DNA of 64,000 bases, taken from assembly GCF_024436055.1 (NCBI RefSeq), contig NZ_JANFNH010000019.1, positions 36,044 through 100,043 of the forward strand, written 5' to 3'. The notes under the pieces were generated by a model. That model searched no databases. It worked only from the letters and a program-made list of their open reading frames with translations, and was not told where the DNA came from. This DNA is from Streptantibioticus rubrisoli. Lineage in GTDB: Bacteria > Actinomycetota > Actinomycetes > Streptomycetales > Streptomycetaceae. Both the position numbers and the translations under genes were made by a program. Numbering within the stretch: position 1 is the first letter of the stretch; each line of letters starts with the position of its first letter. Positions 28,747 to 37,255 of this stretch are shown here, piece by piece.

Positions 28747-29481
28747 TCAAGGCGACACACCGGCAATCCGCGTAACGGGTTGACTTCCGGCGTGCGCACG
28801 CGCGCACCAGGCATCGCGCACGATGTCCTGCGCAGGAAGCCGCACCGAAGCCAGCAGTACCGCCCACCGGGCGTCGGCCAGGCCCACCACCGGATCGTAG
28901 GAGCGGGCGACTTCTTCCACGGCGGGGATGTACGCGCGGTCCAGGACGAGTTGGAAGCGCTCGAAGTCCGCTTGGCGGGAACGGCCGTCGGGACGCGTGA
29001 GCCCCAGCTGCTCGAGCACGAACGGCATGTCCCGCTGGATATGCGCGTTCGCGCCCAGCAGCACGTCCTGTCCAGCGTTCGTCCCGCGGCCCCGCGCCGC
29101 GTCGAACGCGATCCGCCAGGCTGCGGGAACGGAACGGTCACCTGCCCGGTCGAGACGGAGAGCGGTGAGATAGGCGTCGACGAAGCCCGTGTTCAGATCG
29201 CCTGCCAGCCAGGACGGTTCGCTGAAGTAACCCGGCTGTGCCCGCAGCGCGCGGGCGAGCTGCCGCTGGACGTGTACGTACACCGAGGCGAACGGCGCCC
29301 GGTGGTCACACGCCAGCCCGTCCCGGACCGCGGTCAGGGTGCGTTCGGCCGAGCGTACGCACGTGAGCACCGGCCCGGCGCACCGCGCCTGCCCCGCAGC
29401 GGCGGCTCCGGCGGGGCTCCCGCCGACCGCGACCACTCCCGCCAGTACGACAGCGGTCACCCGCATACCCCAACGACGCAC
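28747..29481 (-). CDS. Secreted DUF5995-family protein
   Basis: 244 residues. GTG 29481 is chosen because GGAGG lies 8 bases upstream (other starts: 29505, 29466). A Sec signal peptide (MRVTAVVLAGVVAVGGSPAGAAAAG) is followed by family motifs: CDHRAPFASVYVHVQRQL, LNTGFVDAYLTAL, WRIAFDAARG and QDVLLGANAHIQRDMPFVL, the last with conserved His/Asp that resemble a metal or heme site. The function of DUF5995 is unknown. It is followed by the MFS gene on the same strand but 220 bases separate them. Confidence 0.8.
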   Translation of the reverse strand: MRRWGMRVTAVVLAGVVAVGGSPAGAAAAGQARCAGPVLTCVRSAERTLTAVRDGLACDHRAPFASVYVHVQRQLARALRAQPGYFSEPSWLAGDLNTGFVDAYLTALRLDRAGDRSVPAAWRIAFDAARGRGTNAGQDVLLGANAHIQRDMPFVLEQLGLTRPDGRSRQADFERFQLVLDRAYIPAVEEVARSYDPVVGLADARWAVLLASVRLPAQDIVRDAWCARAHAGSQPVTRIAGVSP

Positions 29482-30022
29482 AGGACGCACCTCCCTCGAG
29501 TCCAACGGGGGCCAGAGCGATCAGACACGGAGGCCCACCCCGGACGTGGCGGCCGGGGATACACAGACTCCGAATGAGCTCCGTCATGGAACGCTGGGTG
29601 CGGGCTCTGCGCCGCCGATATGCTCGACTGATTTTGATGGTGAATCAGCGCCATCTCCCGAGTTGGGGCAGTCAGGTAGTTTCGAGTGCAGGTTCGCATA
29701 CGTCGGATCGACCGACTCGGTAGCCTCCCTCATGAATGCGCGAGAGCGGTACTGACCAGCGCGGCAGTGGCATTCCGGTCGGACGCAACACGACGTTACC
29801 TGCCATGTGCGGCATCCCAGCCGCCGCTGCGAGGGGCACCGACACCACGGCTGCCGCTCGGACGAGGTCCATGGCCACCTGGGTGCCGCGTAGCGGGAGG
29901 CGCTGGACGATGACGCCTGCGGGCGACCCGATCACGCACCCATGGCCATCCACCGGGTTGGGGCTCGATCCCGGGTGCCCCTGGCTGCACCCTCGAATCG
30001 TGCACCTACCGCGGCCATTTAG

Positions 30023-30183
30023 GAGTTCATCGGCCGTGGTGCCACCGTCTACGCGTCAGCCCCCAACGCCCTGACCAATTGGCCGAGTTCGCTCAACACG
30101 GACACATCCAGTTCCCGTACGCCCGGCGGCTGACGGCCGATACCGGGCGTGGTCGTGCGGCCGAAGCGCTCCCTGCCGAGTAA
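30023..30183 (+). pseudogene. C-terminal remnant of an NAD(P)-dependent oxidoreductase
   Basis: One frame reads EFIGRGATVYASAPNALT up to about 30075, then the adjacent frame continues QLAEFAQHGHIQFPYARRLT to a TAA at 30181-30183. Joined, they resemble the last strand and tail of quinone-oxidoreductase-type MDR proteins. A single-base shift near 30075 and the missing N-terminus mark it as decayed. Recognition is weak. Confidence 0.3.
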
Positions 30184-30532
30184 GCCGTCAACGTCCGGGA
30201 CTGATTCCCTTAGACAACGCTGGCAGTTCGGGTGTTGGTTGAGCGACGCCCTCGACTGCTAGTCGGGTCAACAGCTTGCCAAACCAGGCAACTTAACTAC
30301 AGTCGCCGTTTGCAGGGCGCGGCGCAGAGTGGCGTCGAAGACGCGATCAGACCGATGGTACGGCGCAACACTACAGCCCGCCGGGTCGCGTCCATCCCGA
30401 TTCTTCGGCTGCCGTCGCAGAGCGGACAGACGGCAAGGGCCAGCGGCGGTGGTCGGGAGTGCGCTGGGATCACCCGCTGCGCGCGACGCCACGGCACTCA
30501 CGCCTGGGCCCTCCCCTCACATTCGGGATACC

Positions 30533-30598
30533 ATTGCAACACGCAATAATGCCGGTAGCGCTACAAATCTACATATTTCCGAACATACGGTGCGTTCG
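30533..30598 (+). promoter_or_regulatory. Two inverted repeats upstream of the MarR gene
   Basis: ATTGC-AACAC-GCAAT (30533-30547) and CGAAC-N9-GTTCG (30580-30598) flank an unusually AT-rich segment (TACAAATCTACATATTT) that could hold the promoter. MarR proteins often repress their own promoters through such palindromes. The assignment is by position. Confidence 0.4.
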
Positions 30599-30622
30599 GC
30601 TACGGGATGATGGAACGGGGCC

Positions 30623-31150
30623 ATGGGGCAGCAGGTGAAGAACAACGGGCGACCCCAGTCGGTGGTGCCGCCGGGCAGCGACGCCGTCGATGAAGTCAGC
30701 GCCGCCGTGATGGTCGCCTCGCGGCTCTTCGTGGCGATCTCCGCCCGCGCGCTCGCCGACATCGATCCCGCTCTGACATTGCCGCAGTTGCGAACACTGG
30801 TCGTCCTCGAGAGCCAGAGCCCGGTCAAGCTCGCCGCACTCGCATCCGTGCTCGGAGTGAACCCGTCCACGGCCATGCGCATGATCGACAAGCTTGAAGC
30901 GATCGGACACGTGGACCGCCAGGTCAATCCGGACAACCGCCGGGAGGTCATCCTGCGACTCACCGCAGACGGGCGTCGCCTCGTCCACGAGGTGCTGGCC
31001 CGTCGGCACGATGACATCGCCACGATCGTGGAACGCCTCCCCGCCCACCAACGTACCGGGCTCGTCCAAGCCCTCCGGGCGCTGATCGCCGCCGCCGACG
31101 AACCAGCCAAAGACCTCATGCTGGACGCCGCGCTGCTCACTCACCCCTAG
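30623..31150 (+). CDS. MarR-family transcriptional regulator
   Basis: 175 residues from ATG 30623. The winged helix is clear: LTLPQLRTLVVLESQSPVKL, LASVLGVNPSTAMRMIDKLE (recognition helix), IGHVDRQVNPDNRREVILRLT (wing), with dimerisation helices at both ends. Its ligand and target are unknown; no divergent partner gene is intact nearby. Autoregulation through the upstream palindromes is likely. Confidence 0.88.
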   Translation: MGQQVKNNGRPQSVVPPGSDAVDEVSAAVMVASRLFVAISARALADIDPALTLPQLRTLVVLESQSPVKLAALASVLGVNPSTAMRMIDKLEAIGHVDRQVNPDNRREVILRLTADGRRLVHEVLARRHDDIATIVERLPAHQRTGLVQALRALIAAADEPAKDLMLDAALLTHP

Positions 31151-31332
31151 TTCCACGCCCCCGCGGCCTGCGCGGGGACGTGCGGCCTCCGCACTGCGCC
31201 CGACCGACGCGGCCACCACGGCAAGGCTCCAACTGCTGGCTGCGTGCCTGCGCAGCCATGGAGAAGTGCATCACGCCGAGCCTGCTAGCGGCGTTCCGGG
31301 GGCACTGACCGCCCTGCGGCACGCACGTTCCC

Positions 31333-31746
31333 TCAGCTGGTTCCCGGTGTGGGCCGGGTCTGGATCCGCATGCCGGGGCGGCGTCGGTGCACGGTGAGGT
31401 AGCACATGCCGTCCTTGCCCGCGGTGACAGCGCGGGTGGAGCCGTGGGGAAGCCAGAACAGACCGCCCTCCGTGAGGGGTTGCCGGTCCCATGGCGTGTC
31501 CAAGGTGCCGTCTCCAGCAACGACGTAAAGGAGGACATCGAGGTCCGGCTCGACGTGGGTGTCGATGTGTTCGTCGGGCATGAGTCGGACAAGGTTGGCG
31601 TCAAGCTGCCGTCCAGGCTGAGCCAGCCGCCACACCGCTCCAGCCGACGCGGAGTCGAGGGCCGCGAGTGCCTTGACGTCGCAGAGCTGCCGCGGAAGCG
31701 GAGCGCCGCCGCTCGGGCCGAGGGGGCCGATAGGTTCGTCAGCCAT
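31333..31746 (-). CDS. Cupin-domain protein
   Basis: 137 residues from ATG 31746. Single cupin barrel: NLVRLMPDEHIDTHVEPDLDVLLYVVAGDG contains the HxH-x3-E-type motif 1 (H in EHIDTHVE), and LFWLPHGSTRAVTAG holds the motif 2 His. It probably binds a divalent metal. It is divergent from nsrR (245 bases between starts) and could be an NO- or redox-linked target, though this is not shown. The RBS is weak. Confidence 0.8.
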   Translation of the reverse strand: MADEPIGPLGPSGGAPLPRQLCDVKALAALDSASAGAVWRLAQPGRQLDANLVRLMPDEHIDTHVEPDLDVLLYVVAGDGTLDTPWDRQPLTEGGLFWLPHGSTRAVTAGKDGMCYLTVHRRRPGMRIQTRPTPGTS

Positions 31747-31952
31747 CTGTTGTCACCGTCCGATGCGTGCCTAACAACCGTGCGGGCCAGCCCCCGTTGG
31801 CCTCGAACCAACGCGGGCACCGCCTCCTGGAACCCTCGCACCGAAGCGATGCAACCGCCTCCGCGTTGCCGGGGATTCACCAAAAGGCGGGAGCCGTAGG
31901 GAGCGAAGCCACGCCCCCGTGACCGAATCCACACAGCTGCCAGCCCTGTTCA

Positions 31953-31984
31953 AATTGGAATCTAGCATGCGTATTTGCTAGCGT
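31953..31984 (+). promoter_or_regulatory. Promoter of nsrR with overlapping NsrR-like operator
   Basis: TTGGAA (31955-31960), 18 bases, TAGCGT (31979-31984); the GTG start is 7 bases after the -10, so the transcript is probably leaderless. The interval contains CTAGCA-N8-TGCTAG and an AT-flanked ATACGCAT-type half-site on the opposite strand, resembling Streptomyces NsrR sites. Operator overlap with the promoter implies autorepression relieved by nitric oxide. Confidence 0.5.
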
Positions 31985-31990
31985 CGTGGC

Positions 31991-32434
31991 GTGCGGTTGA
32001 CGAAGTTCACTGACCTGGCACTGCGCGCTGTGATGTCCTTGGCGGTCTCGGGGCCCAATGACCGTTACCCCACCCGCGGTGTGGCGGAGGTCATGGACGT
32101 GCCGTACACCCATATGGCGAAGGCGATCGCCCGACTGCAGCACCTCGGCGTGGTCGAGGCCCGGCGCGGGCGCGGCGGCGGCCTCGAACTGACCGGCCTG
32201 GGCCGACAGGCCTCGGTCGGCTGGCTGGCCCGTGAGCTCGAGGGCGAAAGTGATGTCGCCTCCTGCGAAGGGGATGCACCCTGCCCCCTCCGGGCGGCCT
32301 GCAGACTCCGACGAGCACTACGCGAGGCGCAGGACAGGTTCTACGCCGCGCTCGACCCGCTGACCGTGTCTGACCTAGTGGCGCCGCCCACTGGCCCGGT
32401 ACTGGTCGGGCTGGTGGGCCAGCGCCCCGGGTGA
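31991..32434 (+). CDS. nsrR: Rrf2-family nitric-oxide sensor NsrR
   Basis: 147 residues from GTG 31991. The Rrf2 winged helix reads RLTKFTDLALRAVMSLAV, TRGVAEVMDVPYTHMAKAIARLQ and LGVVEARRGRGGGLEL. Three cysteines in DVASCEGDAPCPLRAACRL (about 88-106) match the [4Fe-4S] ligands of Streptomyces NsrR, which loses DNA binding when NO attacks the cluster. Known targets are hmpA flavohemoglobins and nsrR itself; no hmpA lies in this window. The start is fixed by the family N-terminus and the leaderless promoter. Confidence 0.88.
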   Translation: MRLTKFTDLALRAVMSLAVSGPNDRYPTRGVAEVMDVPYTHMAKAIARLQHLGVVEARRGRGGGLELTGLGRQASVGWLARELEGESDVASCEGDAPCPLRAACRLRRALREAQDRFYAALDPLTVSDLVAPPTGPVLVGLVGQRPG

Positions 32435-32471
32435 ACTCTCGCGTGTTGGGTTTGAGAGGTTCGCAGGCCTG

Positions 32472-32497
32472 AATTGGAAGATCATTAGCGAGATTGT
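32472..32497 (+). promoter_or_regulatory. Possible second NsrR site upstream of the membrane gene
   Basis: AATTGGAA (32472-32479) repeats exactly the octamer at the nsrR promoter (31953-31960) and is followed by ATTAGCG, again similar. It lies about 150 bases before the membrane protein gene at 32645. Eight bases is short, so this is suggestive only. Confidence 0.3.
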
Positions 32498-32644
32498 GGA
32501 GGTACGGGCGCCTTCCAGGCCCCGCGAGGTGTTCGGACCGATCCACTGGCTCGCCCAGCAGTGAGTCAACCCATCCCCGGCCGCTACGTGGCCAAGGACC
32601 GTGCGACAAGAGGGCTAACCCCACGTCGGAAGGGCGAAGAAGCC

Positions 32645-33073
32645 ATGGATGCCACATCAGCCGCCGTAACCGCGGCGGTCACCTTCGTCTGGCTCGGAAT
32701 GGTTCTGGCGATCTCCTTTCTGGAGACGCCGTTGAAGTTCCGCGCCCCCGGAGTGGACGTGCCGATCGGACTCGGCATCGGTCGCATTGTCTTCCGGGCG
32801 CTCAATGCGGTCGAGGCGGTGCTCGCAGTCGTCATCCTGGCCGCTGTCACCGTCGGTCACCCGTCTGCATCGGTGGGTGCAGCGACCGCCATCACCGCAT
32901 TTTTGCTGGCCGTGCAGCTCGCCGTCGTCCGACCTCTCCTCAACCGCAGGTCCGACCGAGTGCTCGCCGGAGAGACTTTTCCGCGTTCCCGGGCCCATCT
33001 GGTCTACGTGGCTCTTGAGTTGGCCAAAGTTGCTGCGCTGCTGACCCTCGGGATCAGCGTCCTCGCGACCTGA
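32645..33073 (+). CDS. Four-helix integral membrane protein, function unknown
   Basis: 142 residues from ATG 32645 (GGAAGGGCGAAGAAG upstream). Four TM helices: FVWLGMVLAISFLETPLKF, IVFRALNAVEAVLAVVILAA, ASVGAATAITAFLLAVQLAVV, and YVALELAKVAALLTLGISVL. The motifs SFLETPLKF after TM1 and R-S-R-A-H-L-V-Y before TM4 recur in small actinobacterial and proteobacterial membrane proteins, often next to Rrf2 genes. It lies 210 bases after nsrR and may be in its regulon. No activity is known to me. Confidence 0.8.
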   Translation: MDATSAAVTAAVTFVWLGMVLAISFLETPLKFRAPGVDVPIGLGIGRIVFRALNAVEAVLAVVILAAVTVGHPSASVGAATAITAFLLAVQLAVVRPLLNRRSDRVLAGETFPRSRAHLVYVALELAKVAALLTLGISVLAT

Positions 33074-33652
33074 GACGCGAAGGGTGGCGGGTCCCTGCCA
33101 GGACCGGCACCGTCTCTCGCGGGCGCCGCGTAGGCCGGGGATCACTGCGTTGGCCAGCGTCCCCGTCGCCCCCGGCCGCCTGCCACGCGGGTACCCGAAT
33201 CTTGCCCCGCCCCGACAACTCCACCACGATCTGCGCGAAGTGCGGCCCGCAGTTCAGCCTTTGATGCAGCACGCGCACGCCGCGGATCGGATACGGCGGA
33301 AACCGGGGCGACACTGACTTCACGCCGCAACGCTACCCCCTGATCTGCCATACCGCTCGGGTACGTACGTCCGCTAGCGGTGGACACGATGCCCATGACG
33401 GTCCGCTCGGGCAGCACCTCTCCGGCGATCTTGTCGAGTTCCTCGAAGCTGAGAACATTCGACGGATTCCACGCCAACGACCATCTGCCTGGCTGGCGTT
33501 CAGGCGACGGGGGCAGCGGATGCCGCGGCCAACTGGCGGTGTGGGACGTTGCCTCGCTTCCGGCCAGGCTGTAGGACAGGGGGCAGCCCACTTCGGGCTG
33601 ACTCCTGATTGAGGACCAGTGATGCCATGATGTCGCGACGACGGATGCTCCC
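33074..33652. other. Intergenic region with a possible small-peptide remnant
   Basis: About 580 bases without an intact gene. On the - strand 33392-33477 reads like the leader of a small actinobacterial peptide (listed separately). A GGGTAC hexamer at 33189-33194 has no matching -35. Confidence 0.45.
33392..33477 (-). pseudogene. Possible decayed small-peptide (RiPP-like) gene
   Basis: From TTG 33477 the frame reads AWNPSNVLSFEELDKIAGEV then LPERTVMGIVSTA. The block (F/L)xELDxIAGEVLPERTVxG resembles the N-terminal part of small actinobacterial peptides I know from genome annotations, which are usually about 70-90 residues with a C-terminal Cys-containing part. Here the sequence loses this character after GIVSTA, with no cysteines, so it looks decayed. 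Start codon and RBS are poor. Confidence 0.3.
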
Positions 33653-34042
33653 ATGATCTGCCCGACGCTGCGGTACCGGGACGCGCATGCCGCGATCAAG
33701 CAGCTCACAGAGGCCTTTGGCTTCACCAGGGGTGCGGTGTACGAGAGCGAGGACGGCACGGTGCTGCACGCCGAGCTGTCCTACGGCGACGGCACGGTGA
33801 TGCTCGGCACGAGGGGCGCTGGTGGCGTCTTCGACGACGCGATCGGCGATGCTGGCCCAGTCGGCGTCTATGTCGTTGTCGAGGATCCCGACGCCCACTT
33901 CAAGCGCGCCCAGCAGGCCGGTGCGGAGGTCCTGATGGAACCGACTGACCAGGACTACGGGGCCCGCGACTACATGGCCCGTGACATCGAGGGCAACGTA
34001 TGGAGCTTTGGCACCTACACGCCCGTGAGGGCACCAGGCTGA
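33653..34042 (+). CDS. VOC-family (glyoxalase/bleomycin-resistance) protein
   Basis: 129 residues from ATG 33653. The fold is shown by MICPTLRYRDAHAAIKQLTEAFGF, HAELSYGDGTVMLG, GVYVVVEDPDAHFKRAQQAGAEV and DYMARDIEGNVWSFGTY, the last with the C-terminal Asp-x-Glu-Gly-Asn motif of PhnB/BRP-type VOC proteins. It is not closely related to the VOC pair at 6.4-7.8 kb. Monocistronic; ligand unknown. Confidence 0.82.
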   Translation: MICPTLRYRDAHAAIKQLTEAFGFTRGAVYESEDGTVLHAELSYGDGTVMLGTRGAGGVFDDAIGDAGPVGVYVVVEDPDAHFKRAQQAGAEVLMEPTDQDYGARDYMARDIEGNVWSFGTYTPVRAPG

Positions 34043-34161
34043 CCGCCGCTGCCGCGCTCGGCACGCTTCGTCGCTGCTTTGCCAACTACTCGGGTCCAGT
34101 AGCGGCAAGTCGCCTGGTCCAGCAGGACTTCGACGTCTTCCTCTAGAGTGCTTCCGTCCCA

Positions 34162-34188
34162 ACATGCCGCACATGCCGCACAGGCCGC
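34162..34188 (+). repeat. Three 9-bp tandem units upstream of nadE
   Basis: ACATGCCGC occurs twice in tandem and a third unit differs by one base (ACAGGCCGC). It lies 60-86 bases before the GTG start of nadE, probably in the leader. Role unknown. Confidence 0.6.
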
Positions 34189-34247
34189 CTACGGTCCCGC
34201 CCGGCGGCGCGCGCCTGCCACGCCCCGGGGATGACCGAGGAGCCACC

Positions 34248-35078
34248 GTGACCGACCTGACCTCCATATCCCTGCAGCAAGACATCGCCCGGGACCTCCA
34301 AGTGAGCGCGTCCTTCGATGTACAGCAGGAGATCGAGCGCCGAGTGGCCTTCCTCGCCGCCCAGTTGACCTCCACGAGCCTGCGCTCGTTGGTGCTGGGC
34401 ATCAGCGGTGGTGTGGACTCCATGACCGCGGGCAGGCTGTGCCAGCTCGCGGTCGAGCAACTCCGTGCCGCCGGGCGGGAATCCACGTTCTTCGCGATGC
34501 GGCTACCGTACGGCGCCCAGGCTGATGAGAAGGACGCGCAACTGGCGCTCGAGTTCATTCGACCCGACCGGGTTCTGACCGTCGATGTGAAGTCCGCCAG
34601 CGACGCCGCGCTGGAGGCGGTGCTGGCCAGCGGCATGGTCTTCCGCGACGCCCACCAACAGGACTTCGTGCACGGCAACATCAAGGCCCGGCAACGCATG
34701 ATCGCTCAGTACGCGGTGGCAGGCGCGCACGAAGGCCTGGTTGTGGGTACTGACCACGCGGCCGAGGCAGTCTCCGGCTTCTTCACCAAGTTCGGCGATG
34801 GCGCGGCGGATGTCGTTCCGCTCACCGGTCTCACCAAGCGACGCGTACGGGCCATGGCGCAGGCGCTGGGTGCGCCGCCCGCGCTGGTTTGGAAGACCCC
34901 GACCGCAGATCTGGAGACACTGAACCCGGGTAGGCCCGACGAGGAGGCGCTCGGCGTCACCTACGACGACATCGACGACCTCCTGGAAGGCAAGCCCGTC
35001 GATGAGGCCGCATTCGCGGCGATAGTCCAACGCTACCGGCTCACCGAGCACAAGCGGCAGCTGCCGATCGCTCCCTGA
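34248..35078 (+). CDS. nadE: Ammonia-dependent NAD+ synthetase
   Basis: 276 residues from GTG 34248 (GAGGAGCC upstream), the length of the NH3-dependent NadE. P-loop LGISGGVDSMTAGRLC (50-65) is the ATP-PPase motif; RLPYGAQADEKDAQ, VHGNIKARQRMIAQYAVAG, GLVVGTDHAAEAVSGFFTKFGDGAAD and PLTGLTKRRVRAMA are all standard. It amidates nicotinic-acid adenine dinucleotide with ammonia. There is no glutaminase domain, so this differs from the glutamine-dependent NadE usual in actinobacteria and may be a second copy. Not in an operon. Confidence 0.93.
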   Translation: MTDLTSISLQQDIARDLQVSASFDVQQEIERRVAFLAAQLTSTSLRSLVLGISGGVDSMTAGRLCQLAVEQLRAAGRESTFFAMRLPYGAQADEKDAQLALEFIRPDRVLTVDVKSASDAALEAVLASGMVFRDAHQQDFVHGNIKARQRMIAQYAVAGAHEGLVVGTDHAAEAVSGFFTKFGDGAADVVPLTGLTKRRVRAMAQALGAPPALVWKTPTADLETLNPGRPDEEALGVTYDDIDDLLEGKPVDEAAFAAIVQRYRLTEHKRQLPIAP

Positions 35079-35922
35079 GTCGCTCAAGCCGCTGGTGTCC
35101 TCGGCCGTGACCTGCAATCCGGCGGCGACTAGCACATACGTGCCAGTGCGTATTGAGGCGACCCGCCTGCTGCCGTTGGGCCGGCCGCCGCGCCTGCTCC
35201 ACCAAGCGCTCGTGTGCCACCGCGTCCGCGTACCGAACGGCAACCAGCCGACGGCGCCTCGCCTGTCGAAGGGCGACGAGCCGAGAGTCATCTGGTGGCC
35301 GACAAGGCTGATCTCGACGCCATCCGCGGTGGTGTCAGAATTCATCTTCCGGGGCGGCGAGTTGGGGATTCCCCTCCCCCGCATCGGCGCCAACGCGTGG
35401 ATTGGTCGGTCCTCGCTTCCCCAGCGACGAACTCCCCTGCCTGTTCTTCCGAGAGGCCGGTTGTGGTGACCGTCTCCGGCGCCCTCACGCGTCGACCGCA
35501 ACCATCCGTTCAGGAATCCGAGAGGTAGCCGTTCCATACGTGCCAAGGCCCAATTTGGGCCGCCACGGCAGTGCTCGCTGCCGCACTCGGCACGCCATGC
35601 CGCGCGCTGCGAGGCGCCGCTTGGGCGCGGCCTCGGCGTCGGATGCAACAGTCGAGGGCATCAGCGGCACCCCGAAGCCAGCGGGCGAGCAGAGCTGGCC
35701 GGTGCGACGCGGCCTCGCGAGCCCCGCCGTACCCCTTGGCCAGGGCGGATCAACGACACCGGCACGCGAAGCGCGGCAGCGGGTAGGCGTTCGTGAGTTG
35801 GGTAGCGAGCCTGCTTAAGCGCGCCGATGGCACGGTCGCACTACCGCGGCAGACGAGATTGGCCGCCACGGGGCGGTTGGTCGCACTGGCGGGTACCTCT
35901 TGGGCAGGGCAGAGTGGAAGGC
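35079..35922. other. Intergenic region, no recognised gene
   Basis: About 840 bases. Frames on both strands lack family resemblance. It contains the region upstream of the phosphatase gene, including GGGTAC at 35891-35896. Confidence 0.45.
35891..35896 (+). promoter_or_regulatory. GGGTAC -10-like element before the phosphatase gene
   Basis: GGGTAC is the SigB-class -10 core of Streptomyces; it ends 26 bases before the ATG at 35923. The best -35 (GGTT, 35875-35878) is 12 bases away, shorter than the usual 14-16, so the match is incomplete. Confidence 0.3.
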
Positions 35923-37119
35923 ATGGGGCTCCGGCAGAGCCTTGCGGGTATTCGGCGGCCATGGCAAGCGCATCATTCGCTGCTGGTGATCCCTCTTGTG
36001 CTCATCGTGCTGATCACTGTGGTGGACATTCACTCTCCGCCGGATGTCCACCTGGGTCCGGCCCTGGTCATCGCGCCCGCGATCACCGCTTCGTTCGCCG
36101 GTCCCTGGGTGACGGGCCTCATCGGAGTGCTGGCCCTGGCCGCGCAGGTGATCATCGGAGTGTTTCACGGCGGGCTACTGACGACGAATCATGTGGTGCA
36201 GCTCGCCACTTTGGCTGTGCTCTCGGTAGTGGCCGTGATCTTGTGTGAGGTGCGCGAGCGGCGCACTCGGCAGTTGGCCCAGGTGCGGACGGTGGCCGAA
36301 GCCGCGCAGCACGTCCTGCTGTGGCCGCTGCCGGAGCGGATCGGTCCGCTGCGGATCGCGAGCATGTACCTGGCTGCCGAGGACGAGGCACAGATCGGCG
36401 GTGACCTGTACGCGGCGACCCGCACCGACGGAGGCGTCCGGGTGATGATCGGCGATGTGCGGGGCAAGGGCCTGGCCGCGATCGGCGAGGCCGCCCTGCT
36501 CCTGGGCGCCTTCCGCGAGACGGCCCACCGGCACACCAGCCTGCCGGATTTGGCCGCTGCCTTGGAGGAGAGCGTCGGCCGCTATCTTGCCGATTTCGAA
36601 CCGGAGGAGGAAGCCGGAGAGCGGTTCGCCACGGCCTTGCTGGTGGAGATCCCCGACGACGATCCCATCACAAGGATGACCAGCTGCGGGCACCATCCGC
36701 CGCTGTTGCTCACCCCCGGCCAGGCCGTCACGGTCCCGAGCCTGCACCCCGCGCCGCCGCTGGGAGTCGGCCTGCCGGGATACACCCTGGACGTCTTCTC
36801 CTTCGAGCCCGGCGACACCCTCCTGCTGTACACCGACGGTGTCGTGGAGGCCCGCGACACGAAGGGCGACTTCTATCCGCTCGTGGAACGGGCCACTCAG
36901 TGGACCGACAGCAGCCCCGCCGCACTGATGCACCACATTCGCCGCGACCTGCTCGCCCACACCAACGGACGCCTCGGTGATGACGCCGCCCTCATCGCCC
37001 TTCACCGCAATCGCGCGCCTCACCGGCAACGCCACCACGCGAAGACCATCCACGCTGACGGATTCCGTCACCGCCCCGGTCGCGAACCATGGAACGGTGA
37101 TCGAACAACGCTGTGCTGA
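35923..37119 (+). CDS. Membrane-anchored PP2C/SpoIIE-type serine phosphatase
   Basis: 398 residues from ATG 35923 (TGGAAGG upstream). Residues 18-110 hold three or four TM helices. The phosphatase domain spans 140-370: AQIGGDLYAATRTDGG with D161, VMIGDVRGKGLAAIG with D178, TSCGHHPPLLL, LLLYTDGVVEARD and GDDAALIAL, which supply the metal-binding Asp residues. Such proteins dephosphorylate STAS-type anti-sigma antagonists and so activate SigB/F-class sigma factors. No partner anti-sigma kinase lies beside it, but a STAS protein (41256) and a sigma factor (51888) are in the window. Confidence 0.88.
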   Translation: MGLRQSLAGIRRPWQAHHSLLVIPLVLIVLITVVDIHSPPDVHLGPALVIAPAITASFAGPWVTGLIGVLALAAQVIIGVFHGGLLTTNHVVQLATLAVLSVVAVILCEVRERRTRQLAQVRTVAEAAQHVLLWPLPERIGPLRIASMYLAAEDEAQIGGDLYAATRTDGGVRVMIGDVRGKGLAAIGEAALLLGAFRETAHRHTSLPDLAAALEESVGRYLADFEPEEEAGERFATALLVEIPDDDPITRMTSCGHHPPLLLTPGQAVTVPSLHPAPPLGVGLPGYTLDVFSFEPGDTLLLYTDGVVEARDTKGDFYPLVERATQWTDSSPAALMHHIRRDLLAHTNGRLGDDAALIALHRNRAPHRQRHHAKTIHADGFRHRPGREPWNGDRTTLC

Positions 37120-37255
37120 CGAAGCCAGCTACTTCCCCGATCGCGCCTGCCCTGACCACCAGCCCACCGCGAAGAGCGTGCCTGGCAGGCGTTCTCCAGC
37201 TTCGCGGCAGTCGCAGAGTCGCAGAGGTAATCGTCCCGCGCCTCACCGAGATCGC

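Larger units (their letters stand above)
29482..30622. other. Gene-poor stretch with decayed fragments
   Basis: About 1.14 kb without an intact gene. The - strand segment 29750-29880 has coding-like third positions (a frame beginning MDLVRAAAVVSVPL) but no known family. An oxidoreductase tail remnant lies at 30023-30183. Two inverted repeats upstream of the MarR gene are listed separately. A hairpin resembling a Ser(GCT) anticodon arm near 30245 lacks the rest of a tRNA. Confidence 0.5.

Noticed and set aside
30215..30275. tRNA-Ser(GCT)-like anticodon arm (CTCGA-CTGCTAG-TCGGG)
   Set aside because: A 5-bp stem and a proper 7-base loop are present, but no acceptor stem, no long variable arm and no T-arm consensus can be drawn around it. 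Likely chance.
33189..33194. GGGTAC hexamer as a SigB-type promoter
   Set aside because: No GNNT at 14-16 bases upstream and no gene starts downstream at a sensible distance.
35095..35469. 124-codon + strand frame after nadE
   Set aside because: No RBS, no family resemblance and weak third-position bias.
34503..35648. Long - strand frame of 381 codons overlapping nadE
   Set aside because: It is antisense to nadE for most of its length and has no family motifs; its extension over 35079-35648 is not recognisable either.
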